From Candidatus Amarobacillus elongatus (GTDB taxonomy: Bacteria; Chloroflexota; Dehalococcoidia; Tepidiformales; Tepidiformaceae): a DNA stretch of 64,000 bases. The stretch spans positions 496,001 to 560,000 of the forward strand of contig JADJBX010000002.1 in NCBI GenBank assembly GCA_016703545.1, in the 5' to 3' direction. Each line of letters starts with the position of its first letter. The first letter of the stretch is position 1. The translations under genes and the position numbers were made by a program. The notes below the pieces were generated by a model, which searched no databases, had not been told where the DNA came from, and worked only from the letters and a program-made list of their open reading frames with translations. Shown here in pieces: positions 50,724 through 58,096 of the stretch.

Positions 50724-51425
50724 TTACTCTTCCGCGGCCGTGTGCGGCGCATGGCCCGCCTGCGCGTGGAAGTCGTGCGCGCAGGCTTCGCAGATGGAGT
50801 GCGTGAAGTCGGCCTCGGTCTGTTCGCTGAGGAACTGCTCCAGCTGCTGCCAGTACCCCTTGTCGTCGCGGATGCGGTGGCACCAGGCGCAAATGGGGAT
50901 GAGGCCGCGGAGCGTGCGCACCTCCCCGAGGGCGGCTTCGAGGCGGCGGATCGTCTCTTCGTGCTCGCGTTGCTGCGCCTTGCGCGGGCTGATGTCGCGG
51001 ACGATGGTGCGCATCACGCGCGGGCGGCCGGCTTCGTCCAGCACATAACTCGCCTGGATCTCCGCATCGAAGGGGGTTCCGTCCCGTCTCAGCAGCTCGA
51101 CTTCGAGCGCGTTGTAGGTCTCGGAGCGCACGTAGCGGCCGTTGCCCTTCGCCATGCCGTCGCGGATGAACTCCGATGAGATGGCCGCCATCCGTTCGCT
51201 CTCGCCGGGGCGGGCGAGGAGGCGGGCATCGAGTCCGGCGGCGACATCCTCGTGGGTGAACCCGGTCACGACAGTCATCATGTGGTTGATGGCGAGCACC
51301 CGGAGGGTTTGCAGGTCGATTTCGAACACAGCGTCCGGCATCCCTTCGAGGAACTCCTGGAACTGCTGGAGTTCGTGTCGAAGGCGGCCCAGTTCGCCGT
51401 TGCCGTCGGGGCGCTCGATGTCCAA
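50724..51425 (-). CDS. PAS-domain protein with C-terminal Cys module
   Basis: A 233-residue soluble protein. A coiled helix (LGRLRHELQQFQEFLEG) leads into a PAS domain (MPDAVFEIDLQTLRVLAINHMM, GFTHEDV, VELLRRDGTPFDAEI, RVMRTIVRDISPRK). A linker helix follows, then the short module LRGLIPICAWCHRIRDDKGYW...SICEACA, which has two C-x2-C pairs and recurs as an output or accessory unit in environmental PAS proteins. No kinase or DNA-binding domain is present. The start is uncertain: no ATG precedes the coiled helix, so I give the TTG at 51425; the upstream frame runs into the tRNA-Leu gene. Confidence 0.75.
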   Translation of the reverse strand: MDIERPDGNGELGRLRHELQQFQEFLEGMPDAVFEIDLQTLRVLAINHMMTVVTGFTHEDVAAGLDARLLARPGESERMAAISSEFIRDGMAKGNGRYVRSETYNALEVELLRRDGTPFDAEIQASYVLDEAGRPRVMRTIVRDISPRKAQQREHEETIRRLEAALGEVRTLRGLIPICAWCHRIRDDKGYWQQLEQFLSEQTEADFTHSICEACAHDFHAQAGHAPHTAAEE

Positions 51426-51486
51426 TGAAGAGCCGATTCCGGGTATGCCCTCCGTCTGCGCGGTGGGCGGGCGAACGGTGCGTGCG

Positions 51487-51572
51487 TGGTGCCGAAGGTG
51501 GGATTCGAACCCACACGGGTTTGAGCCCAGCGGTGTTTGAGACCGCCGCGTCTGCCATTCCGCCACTTCGGC
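51487..51572 (-). tRNA. tRNA-Leu (CAA)
   Basis: 86-base class II tRNA on the minus strand. Acceptor GCCGAAG pairs with CTTCGGC, discriminator A, encoded CCA at 51487-51489. The anticodon stem GCGGT/ACCGC encloses loop CTCAAAC, anticodon CAA. A long variable arm (TGGGCTCAAACCCG) is present, as expected for leucine. Confidence 0.95.
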
Positions 51573-51617
51573 CCGGAGCGCGTTCCCATTGTACGGGGCG
51601 GGTGCCACCAGGGAACG

Positions 51618-51646
51618 AAAGAGCCCGCTACACGAGCGGGCTCTTT
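51618..51646 (-). terminator. Terminator downstream of tRNA-Gly
   Basis: Perfect 12-bp inverted repeat AAAGAGCCCGCT (51618-51629) and its complement (51635-51646) with a five-base loop. Read on the minus strand it follows tRNA-Gly by 11 bases and its 3' arm ends in TTTC. Confidence 0.85.
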
Positions 51647-51657
51647 GGTGGTGCGGT

Positions 51658-51732
51658 TGGAGCGGAAGACGAGGGTCGAACTCGCGACCTCCTCCTTGGC
51701 AAGGAGGCGCTCTACCACTGAGCTACTTCCGC
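51658..51732 (-). tRNA. tRNA-Gly (GCC)
   Basis: 75-base cloverleaf on the minus strand. Acceptor GCGGAAG pairs with CTTCCGC, discriminator T, encoded CCA. The anticodon stem CCTCC/GGAGG encloses loop TTGCCAA, anticodon GCC. Confidence 0.95.
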
Positions 51733-51813
51733 CCGCTGCCTTCGCAGTATAGCAGCCGGTCCGTTTCGTCCAAGCGCCCTCATGGGTCTTGTCGCGTGCG
51801 GATCTCGCGCGCC

Positions 51814-52362
51814 TTAGTCCCCCAGCAACGTCCCGTAGCCGAGGCCCATGACGTCCTCGACGTACTGGCTGCGCCAGCCCGGGTCCGGAATTGGGCGGGG
51901 GCGGTCGCGGAACCAGCGGTGCAGTTGCAGGTACTCCTCTTCGAGGCGCATCCGCCAGCTGTCCTCTTCCTTGAACAGCTCCGGGTCGACCTCGTCGAGG
52001 GTCTTCTGCATCTCGTCGTACTCGATGTCCGCGTCTTCCTTCCAGTACCCGGCCAGGTAGTCGATGGACTCCTCGAGGTTGTGACGGCACTCGTCGAGCA
52101 TGATCGCCATCATGCCGGTCTCATCGACCTTCTCACCGTTGACGCGGTAGGTGCGGGCGCAGGGCTCGCACACGACGACGAGCTTGCGCGCGTCGCAGTC
52201 TGTCTTGTCGGCGCAATCGCGGCAGCGCTGTGCGAACTCGGCGGCCTCGGCGCTCCGCGTGTAGCCGACGATCATCTCGTCACCGAGCGCGCTGCACGCC
52301 TGGCACGTCATCTTCTCCGAGAGGATGTCGTTGATCGCCTGGTTCCAGTCCAGCTCCTGCAT
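51814..52362 (-). CDS. Cys-rich putative zinc-binding protein, unknown function
   Basis: I do not recognise this 182-residue protein. Its first half has six Cys: KMTCQACS near residue 18-24, RCRDCADKTDC near 46-56 and VCEPCART near 64-71. That suggests two treble-clef or zinc-ribbon sites, possibly one zinc shared with an additional Cys. The second half is a very acidic helical region (KEDADIEYDEMQKTLDEVDPELFKEED) ending with WRMRLEEEYLQLHRWF and RSQYVEDVMGLGYG. A regulator or adaptor role is possible. The ATG at 52362 lies 33 bases after the QueD gene stop; both may be one transcript. Confidence 0.65.
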   Translation of the reverse strand: MQELDWNQAINDILSEKMTCQACSALGDEMIVGYTRSAEAAEFAQRCRDCADKTDCDARKLVVVCEPCARTYRVNGEKVDETGMMAIMLDECRHNLEESIDYLAGYWKEDADIEYDEMQKTLDEVDPELFKEEDSWRMRLEEEYLQLHRWFRDRPRPIPDPGWRSQYVEDVMGLGYGTLLGD

Positions 52363-52395
52363 CTCCTGCGGACCTCCCCGCCCGGCGCTGCCGGA

Positions 52396-52890
52396 CTATA
52401 GATCGACAGTATACCAGCCCGCCTGCCCCGGCATCTCTTCCAACCCCACGGTCAGCCGGCGGAACTTTCCCCCTTCTATCGACCGCAGTACGGGCGCAAG
52501 CTGTCCCGCCATCCACTCCGAAAGCCGCTCCACCGTGGTGTTGTCGATGGGCAGAACTGCGACGTCGCTCTTCGGAAAGCGGTAGACGCGCTCTTCGAAC
52601 CCGATCTCCCAGCCATCGTCGAGCTCCGTGATCCGCAGGTGGCGGCTCTCGCGCTGGAGCAGGAACTTGTGGTCCAGCGCCTCGGCCAGCTCGCGTGCGA
52701 GCCGCTTGAGCTCGCCGAAGTCCCAGACCCATGCGTCTTCGGCCAGATCCCCTTCGATCTCAAGGAAGATGTCGTAGTTGTGGCCATGGAGGGGTTCGCA
52801 CGTCCCCCGGAAGGTGGCCATGTGGGCGGCGGCGAAGCGGAGGCGGTTGCGTTCGACGGAGACGCGGCGAGTCACGGACATGCGGGGCAT
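52396..52890 (-). CDS. queD: 6-carboxy-5,6,7,8-tetrahydropterin synthase / 6-pyruvoyl-tetrahydropterin synthase family
   Basis: A 164-residue tunnelling-fold enzyme converting dihydroneopterin triphosphate for queuosine or pterin synthesis. FAAAHMATFRGTCEPLHGHNYDIF near 19-42 holds the three zinc His and the catalytic Cys. WDFGELKRLARELAEALDHKFLL carries the catalytic Asp/His region, and NTTVERLSEWM plus GLEEMPGQAGWY complete the family pattern. No queC, queE or folE is near, so queuosine versus biopterin use cannot be decided. Start at ATG 52890; ATG 52881 is equally possible. Confidence 0.85.
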   Translation of the reverse strand: MPRMSVTRRVSVERNRLRFAAAHMATFRGTCEPLHGHNYDIFLEIEGDLAEDAWVWDFGELKRLARELAEALDHKFLLQRESRHLRITELDDGWEIGFEERVYRFPKSDVAVLPIDNTTVERLSEWMAGQLAPVLRSIEGGKFRRLTVGLEEMPGQAGWYTVDL

Positions 52891-52992
52891 GGTAGAGGCC
52901 CCAATGGCTGCCCGCGAGAACCCGATCCTTGCCGGAACTCGTGAACCTCTGCACAATCCGCAGAGGCGCGTCCTGCGCCCGGGATGCGTTCC

Positions 52993-53844
52993 ATGGCGAT
53001 CGTCGTTGTCACTTCGGCCACGCCCGGCGCCGGCAAGACCGGTGTCGCTACCGCAATCGCCCGGCACTATGCCTACCAGGGCCGCCCCGTGCGGCTGGTC
53101 CGGCTCGCCGGCGAAGGAAGCGCCGAGGCCGATGCCGCGCAGTTCGGCTCTCTCGCCTTCGCGCCCGGCTCCGCCAGCACCCCCGTGAGCACCGCTCCCG
53201 CCGATAGCGAAGGCACGCTCACGGTCATCGAAGCCGATGCCGCCGCCGCCAACATCCCCGGCGCGGTCGTCGTGCTGGTCGCGCGCGGCGAAGCGCCGAA
53301 GAGCGCGCCCGCCGGACTCAAGCCCGCCGCCACCATCGTCACGGATGTCCCGAAGGCGAACGTGCCCGCCGCTCCAGGCGCCACGATCGTGCTTGCGGAG
53401 GACCAGACGCTCGCCGGCTTCAGCATCGAAGAGGCCCGCGTGGCCCTCAACGCCGACATCATCGTCCAGGGCGACGACATGAACGCGACCTGCGACCACC
53501 TGGTCGTTGCGCCGATTAGCTCCGATGCCGGCCAGACGTACTTCCGCCGCTTCCCCTCCAAGGCCGTCGTGGTGCGCTTCGACAAGACGGACATGCACCT
53601 CGCGGCCATGCAGGCCGCCCCCGAGTGCCTCATCCTCACCGGCGGCAGGCAGCCCTCGGGGTACCTCTTCGATGCGGCCGGCGCCCGCGGCATTCCCGTG
53701 CTGCTGTCGCGGACCGACACGGAGAACACCGTGATTGCGCTCGAGGGCATCTTCGACAGGACTCGGTTCCAGGGTGAGCGCAAGCTGGATCGCATGGCCG
53801 CACTGCTCGAATCCACCGGCCTCTGGGACGCGCTCGCGATCTAA
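52993..53844 (+). CDS. P-loop/DRTGG-domain protein
   Basis: A 283-residue protein with an N-terminal CobQ/dethiobiotin-synthetase-like P-loop region (VVVTSATPGAGKTGVATAIARHY) and a C-terminal DRTGG domain: EEARVALNADIIVQGDDMNATCDHLVVAPIS, KAVVVRFDKTDMHLAAMQA, CLILTGGRQPSGYLFDAAGARGIPVLL and SRTDTENTVIALEGIF. The same domain pair precedes phosphotransacetylases, but no catalytic Pta domain follows here. The Walker A motif is intact, while the middle of the P-loop domain is Ala/Pro-rich and degenerate. Probably a nucleotide-sensing regulator. ATG 52993; ATG 52984 is possible. Confidence 0.8.
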   Translation: MAIVVVTSATPGAGKTGVATAIARHYAYQGRPVRLVRLAGEGSAEADAAQFGSLAFAPGSASTPVSTAPADSEGTLTVIEADAAAANIPGAVVVLVARGEAPKSAPAGLKPAATIVTDVPKANVPAAPGATIVLAEDQTLAGFSIEEARVALNADIIVQGDDMNATCDHLVVAPISSDAGQTYFRRFPSKAVVVRFDKTDMHLAAMQAAPECLILTGGRQPSGYLFDAAGARGIPVLLSRTDTENTVIALEGIFDRTRFQGERKLDRMAALLESTGLWDALAI

Positions 53845-54053
53845 CCGGGTCCGAATGGCATTCGCGTTTCGCGACATGTCGCGTCGCGCGTGGGCTGTCG
53901 CGAGCACGTCGCCCGCCGTCCATCGGCCGTGCGGTTTCGGATCCATTACGAAGCGGCGCTCTATTCGAAAGATCACAGTCATCCCGATCTTGCGGACGTA
54001 GACTTCCGCCGTACCGCGACGAAGTTCGGCGTCTTGCGGTGTGGAGTGATGGC

Positions 54054-55010
54054 ATGGCTGACGTTGTCTCCCATGAGCGGCGACAAGAGCTGGCGCGGCT
54101 GCTGCACGAGCGGCGATGGAAGCCGCCCGAGCTCGCCCAGCGTTTCGGCTGCAGCGTCCGGACCGTGCAGCGCGACCTTGAGTACTTCGGCGACGAAATG
54201 GGCGAGCCCGTCCCCATGGACGACGCCGGCTATTACCTGAATCCCGGCATGCACCCCGTCCCGTCGGTCTCGCTCACCACGCACGAGGCGCGGGCGCTCC
54301 TCTTCGCCATGCGCCTCTTCCTACGCAACGCGGACGAGCTGGACGAAGATGGGCTGTCGCTGCTGGGGAAGCTGGGGGCGGCGTTCCCGGGCGTGATGGC
54401 GAACTACGCCCACCTCACCGCCGACGAGCTGCGCCAGCGCCCGCAGAACCCGCTCCGCGCGGGCATCCTGCGGCGGCTCACCGAGGCCTGGATCTCGCGA
54501 CGGACGGTGCTGCTCAGCTACACCTCACCCGGCCGGCGGGCGCGCACGCTCACCTTCGATCCGTACTTGATGGAGCCGGGGAGGGCGAACGCCACCGCCT
54601 ACGCCATCGGCTACAGCCACGAGCACGGCGAAGTGCGAACGTTCGCCATCGACCGCATCCGGAGCTGCGAGTACACACGCCACGGCTTCGCACCCGTGGA
54701 CGTCGCGGCGACCGTCGAGCGCATGTCCCTGAGCTGGAGCGGCATCGTCAGCCAGGAGGGGCAGGAGCACGTGGTCGTCGACTTTGCGCCCGCGGTGTCG
54801 CAGCGGGTGCGCGAGAGCTCGTGGCACCCCTCGCGCCGCTTCGAGGAGCTGCCCGGTGGCGGCCTGCGGCTGTCGCTCACACTCCCGGTGCTGTTCGACT
54901 TCGTGCCGTGGGTGCTGGGATGGGGTGCGGAGGCGCGCGTGGTGGCGCCGGATTCCCTGCGCGAGCAGATTGGCGAGCAGGTGAAGCTCGCGGCCAGCCA
55001 GTACGCCTGA
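54054..55010 (+). CDS. WYL-domain transcriptional regulator
   Basis: A 318-residue regulator. An N-terminal DeoR-type helix-turn-helix (RRQELARLLHERRWKPPELAQRFGCSVRTVQRDLEYFG) is followed by a linker helix block and a WYL domain (LLSYTSPGRRARTLTFDPYLMEPGRANATAYAIGYSH...VRTFAIDRIRSCEYT) and a C-terminal WCX extension. Such proteins sense nucleotides or ligands and regulate transcription. The GGAG at 54044-54047 supports the ATG at 54054 rather than the GTG at 54039. No CRISPR or defence genes are adjacent. Confidence 0.88.
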   Translation: MADVVSHERRQELARLLHERRWKPPELAQRFGCSVRTVQRDLEYFGDEMGEPVPMDDAGYYLNPGMHPVPSVSLTTHEARALLFAMRLFLRNADELDEDGLSLLGKLGAAFPGVMANYAHLTADELRQRPQNPLRAGILRRLTEAWISRRTVLLSYTSPGRRARTLTFDPYLMEPGRANATAYAIGYSHEHGEVRTFAIDRIRSCEYTRHGFAPVDVAATVERMSLSWSGIVSQEGQEHVVVDFAPAVSQRVRESSWHPSRRFEELPGGGLRLSLTLPVLFDFVPWVLGWGAEARVVAPDSLREQIGEQVKLAASQYA

Positions 55011-55028
55011 CGCGGCGAGCAGGCAAAG

Positions 55029-55056
55029 AAGCGGGGTGGCCGATGCCACCCCGCTT
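55029..55056. terminator. Bidirectional terminator hairpin between WYL regulator and ErpA genes
   Basis: Perfect 12-bp inverted repeat AAGCGGGGTGGC (55029-55040) and its complement (55045-55056) with a four-base loop. It sits between the two convergent gene ends and ends CGTT on the plus strand and CTTTG on the minus strand. Confidence 0.8.
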
Positions 55057-55082
55057 CGTTCAGGTGCCGGGGAATGGACCGC

Positions 55083-55463
55083 CTAGCAGCAGCGGCGGGC
55101 TTCGCCCGAGCCGTCCTCGGTCTGGAAGCTCGAACCGCAGGCGCAGCTCTTGACGGCGTTCGGGTTGAAGATGCTGAAGCCGCTCTTCATGATGTCATCG
55201 ACATAATCGATCTCGGCGCCCTGTAGGTACTGCGCGCTCTCGGGATCGATGACGATCTTCACGCCGGACTGCATGAGGATGATGTCGTCCTCTTCGGCGC
55301 TGCGGGCGAGGGCCATGCCGTACTGGTAGCCGGAGCAACCGCCGCCGGCGACAAACACGCGGAGCGCGCCGTCGGTCAGTTCGCGGGCCTCGAGCAGCGC
55401 CTTCGCCTTTTCGGCGGCCTTGTCAGTGATGTTCACCAGGACTTCCGTCTGGGTAGCTTCCAT
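55083..55463 (-). CDS. Iron-sulfur cluster insertion protein (HesB/IscA/ErpA type)
   Basis: A 126-residue A-type carrier. VNITDKAAEKAKALLEAREL opens the fold, then RVFVAGGGCSGYQYGMAL with the first Cys, and CACGSSF near residue 110 with the second and third cluster ligands. The C-terminal tail EARRCC adds two Cys that are not part of the canonical site. It passes [2Fe-2S]/[4Fe-4S] clusters to apo-proteins, probably alongside the SUF system at 61242 onward. ATG at 55463; the upstream frame is not conserved. Confidence 0.93.
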   Translation of the reverse strand: MEATQTEVLVNITDKAAEKAKALLEARELTDGALRVFVAGGGCSGYQYGMALARSAEEDDIILMQSGVKIVIDPESAQYLQGAEIDYVDDIMKSGFSIFNPNAVKSCACGSSFQTEDGSGEARRCC

Positions 55464-55622
55464 TGAATCCCTCAGTGTTCTCGGGCCGCGCCCGGGGAGG
55501 ATGTCCGGCCCGAGCCCTTGGGCCGCTATTGAAAGCATAGCGTTTCCTGCGGGAACGCGTCTACGGGCGTGACACGGTTCGCCTTTCCCGTCCCGTGCCC
55601 GGATCCCTTCCCGGCCGCGCAC

Positions 55623-56513
55623 TCAGACGGTGATGGTGCCGCGCAGGACCGTTACCGCGCTCCCCGCGATGCGGATACCCGTCGGCTCATCGCCCTCGGC
55701 GTCGACTTCGACCGCGACGACCCCGGGCCGGCCCATCAGGTGACCCTGTTCGACCGTGTACGCCGGCGAACGCACGAGCCCATACATCCAGAGGTAGGCC
55801 GCCATTGCTCCGCTCGCGCTGCCCGTGACCGGGTCCTCCAGCGGCCCGCCGTTCGCGAGGAAGTGCCGCGAGTGGGCCCGGTTCGCCGGGTCCAGCGTCT
55901 CCAGCGTGAACGCGTGCAGGCTGAAGAACCGCCCAGTGTTCTCAAGGTCGGCAAGGTGCCCATAGTCCGGGCGGATCCGCCGCAACGACTCCAACGACCG
56001 TACTGGCACCATGCATTGGGGCGTCCCCGTGCTCACCACCTGCACGGGCATGTCGGGGAGGAGGTCATCGACGCCGATGCCCAGCGCCTGGGCGACGGTC
56101 GCGCGGTCCATTCGGCGGGCAAACTCAGGCCGCGCCTGCGTCATGACCACGCGCACGTTCCCGGCAGCGTCGCGCTCCAGGTCCACCGGCAGCACGCCCA
56201 CGTTGAGCTCCTGCGTCACCCGCGCCCGTCCGCTGGAGAGGTCGATGCGGCCCTCGTCGGCGAGGGTGAACATCGTCGCGATGGTGGGGTGCCCGGCGAG
56301 TGGGATCTCCTTCTGCGGCGTGAAGAACCGCACCCGGAAGGTCGCGTTTGACGAGGGGAAGACGAAGGCGGTTTCGCTGAGGTTCATCTCGCGCGCGATC
56401 GCCTGCATGCGAACGTCGTCCAACCCATCGGCCCGAGAGACCACCGCGCAGGGGTTGCCGGCGTACCGCTCCTGGGTGAACGCATCGACGACGACGATGG
56501 AATACTCGGTCAT
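55623..56513 (-). CDS. PhzF-family isomerase/epimerase
   Basis: A 296-residue protein with the diaminopimelate-epimerase-like two-lobe fold. VVVDAFTQERYAGNPCAVV opens the first lobe, MNLSETAFVFP holds the catalytic Glu near 46, TPQKEIPLAGHPTIAT the phosphate/substrate loop, and DPVTGSASGAMAAYLWMYG the second-lobe signature. Members include the phenazine enzyme PhzF, but most are uncharacterised isomerases; no phenazine genes are present. ATG at 56513. The gene stands alone, divergent from a small Cys protein gene at 56582. Confidence 0.93.
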   Translation of the reverse strand: MTEYSIVVVDAFTQERYAGNPCAVVSRADGLDDVRMQAIAREMNLSETAFVFPSSNATFRVRFFTPQKEIPLAGHPTIATMFTLADEGRIDLSSGRARVTQELNVGVLPVDLERDAAGNVRVVMTQARPEFARRMDRATVAQALGIGVDDLLPDMPVQVVSTGTPQCMVPVRSLESLRRIRPDYGHLADLENTGRFFSLHAFTLETLDPANRAHSRHFLANGGPLEDPVTGSASGAMAAYLWMYGLVRSPAYTVEQGHLMGRPGVVAVEVDAEGDEPTGIRIAGSAVTVLRGTITV

Positions 56514-56581
56514 ATGCGGAGAATAGCAGAGCGCCGGGCGCCGCTGGCGGGGCCGCCCCGCCCGTTCTACCCTGACGAGGA

Positions 56582-56905
56582 ATGGGACACCGGAAGCAGC
56601 GCAAGCGGGAACGGCGGGCGAACCAGCGCGATGGTTGGCCTGCCCAGGGGTACGCCCTCCAGGATCCGGGGGACGATCCCGTCCCCTTCGCGCCCGCGTT
56701 CGCACCGCCCGACGACCTGTTCAACCCCTGGGGCGAACGGGGATCGCTGCTCGGGCGCGCCCCGGCCAAAGCCTGCGGTCAGTGCCGCGAGTTTATCGAG
56801 GATCGTGATGGCGGGCGGGGCAGCTGCCTGCACCCCGGGAGCGGCATCGCCTTCCCCTGGACCGACACGCCGGGGTGCGATTTCCATGCCCCGCGGCGCC
56901 GCTGA
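56582..56905 (+). CDS. Small basic/Cys protein, unknown function
   Basis: A 107-residue protein not recognised. A strongly basic start (GHRKQRKRERRANQR) is followed by a Pro/Asp-rich linker and a compact Cys motif: ACGQCREFIEDRDGGRGSCLHPG...PGCDFHAPRRR, with four Cys and two His able to bind zinc. Similar small zinc-ribbon-like proteins occur as nucleic-acid-binding factors, but that is a guess. No obvious ribosome site; ATG 56582. Confidence 0.45.
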   Translation: MGHRKQRKRERRANQRDGWPAQGYALQDPGDDPVPFAPAFAPPDDLFNPWGERGSLLGRAPAKACGQCREFIEDRDGGRGSCLHPGSGIAFPWTDTPGCDFHAPRRR

Positions 56906-56994
56906 GAGCCCGCCGCGAAAAGCACCGAGTCAAATCGGCATTACAGTTTTCTCGCACGGGAAGTTCCTCGAACTCGGACGCGACGTAACGTCCG

Positions 56995-57041
56995 CTACCA
57001 GATCTTGTAGCCGGGGGTTGACGCCCTACTACATCTGGGGG
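56995..57041 (+). promoter_or_regulatory. Two tandem NrdR boxes upstream of nrdR
   Basis: Box 1 at 56995-57010 is CTACCAGATCTTGTAG, a near-perfect palindrome (CTAC...GTAG). Box 2, centred on 57033/57034, reads CTACTACATCTGGGG and matches the same core. The centres are 31 bases apart, three helical turns, the arrangement characteristic of NrdR operators. A TTGACG at 57018-57023 lies between them and may be the -35 element; the -10 is not clear. Confidence 0.7.
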
Positions 57042-57105
57042 ACGATGCGCGTCGTTCCGGTGCAAATGCTAAAGGGACTAATCAAACGCTCAGGAATTAT
57101 GGCGA

Positions 57106-57669
57106 GTGCGCTGCCCTTACTGCCACGCCCGCGATACCCGCGTCACTGATAGCCGAGCGAGCGACGACGGCATCCGCCGGCGCCGCCAGTGCGTGGTCTG
57201 TGGGGAACGGTTCAGCACCGTCGAATCCGTCCAGCTCTCCGTCGTCCAGATCATAAAACGTGATGGCCGCCGGGAGGATTTCAACCGCGAAAAGCTGCTC
57301 GCCGGCCTCCGCAAGGCCTGCAGCAAGCGCCAGGTCTCCGTCGCCGAACTCGAACTTATGGTCGCCGAAATCGAGGCACAGGTCGTCGCTGACGGCCGCG
57401 CCGAGATCCCGTCCACGTTCGTTGGCGAACTCGCCATGGACGCCCTGCGCAAGGTCGACCACATCGCCTACGTACGGTTCGCCTCCGTCTACCGTCCCTT
57501 CAGCGACATCGCCTCCCTCAAGGAGTTCGTGATTGCGGTCGAGGAGGGACGCGTCGCGACCCACGAGGAGAAGACGCTCCAGCTCGCGCTCCCCGGAACG
57601 GACGGCGATGCCGCCCGTCCGCGGCTTTTCGACGATGCCGGCGGCACCATCACGGGCGCCGCGGGATGA
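57106..57669 (+). CDS. nrdR: Transcriptional repressor NrdR
   Basis: A 187-residue nucleotide-sensing repressor of ribonucleotide reductase genes. The N-terminal zinc ribbon has MRCPYCHARDTRVTDSR and RRRRQCVVCGERFST (four Cys). An ATP-cone follows (VQIIKRDGRREDFNREKLLAGLRKACSKR, then VAYRF-type YVRFASVYRPFSD). The C-terminal tail after residue 150 is longer than usual. GTG start at 57106. The twin NrdR boxes lie 65-110 bases upstream, so autorepression together with the downstream nrdJ is likely. Its stop overlaps the next gene (ATGA). Confidence 0.95.
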   Translation: MRCPYCHARDTRVTDSRASDDGIRRRRQCVVCGERFSTVESVQLSVVQIIKRDGRREDFNREKLLAGLRKACSKRQVSVAELELMVAEIEAQVVADGRAEIPSTFVGELAMDALRKVDHIAYVRFASVYRPFSDIASLKEFVIAVEEGRVATHEEKTLQLALPGTDGDAARPRLFDDAGGTITGAAG

Positions 57670-57992
57670 AGATCTGGGAAGTGCACGCGATGCGCCTGGA
57701 CGGTGCCATTCGAACCACCCCGGACGGCGAGGCCGATGTCGCGGGCCTCGTCTTCTCCGAAAAGGGGTACCTGCTCGCGGTGCGGGACTTCCGCCCGCAC
57801 GAGCTGGTCGACATGGTCCGCCGCGACGGTGAAGCCGCGACCATTGAGCGCCTGCTGCGCCACTACGGCAGCGAAGAGTCCATCGCCGCCGCGGGCGGGC
57901 GCCAGCTCATCGCGAACCGCGGTGGGTCCATGGCGCCAGGCCTGGTCCTTCGCCGCAATGACGAAGTGTCCGAAGTGGCGGGGCGCGTATGA
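57666..57992 (+). CDS. Conserved-context protein between nrdR and nrdJ, unknown
   Basis: A 108-residue protein of unknown function. Sequence: MKIWEVHAMRLDGAIRTTPDGE, GLVFSEKGYLLAVRDFRPHELVDMVRRDGE, a helix IERLLRHYGSEESI and a basic end. The layout is beta-rich then helical with no Cys and no membrane segment. It overlaps nrdR by ATGA and ends 104 bases before nrdJ, so it is part of the nrd operon and may be linked to nucleotide reduction. No motif supports more. Confidence 0.6.
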   Translation: MKIWEVHAMRLDGAIRTTPDGEADVAGLVFSEKGYLLAVRDFRPHELVDMVRRDGEAATIERLLRHYGSEESIAAAGGRQLIANRGGSMAPGLVLRRNDEVSEVAGRV

Positions 57993-58096
57993 GCGACGGT
58001 GACGTCCTGGCGAGGCCGGGAACGCGACTGGTTTTCTGCGAACGAATGTTCTAGAATGCTTACCCCGGTCTCCGCCGGGACGGGAGGGAATGGTCC

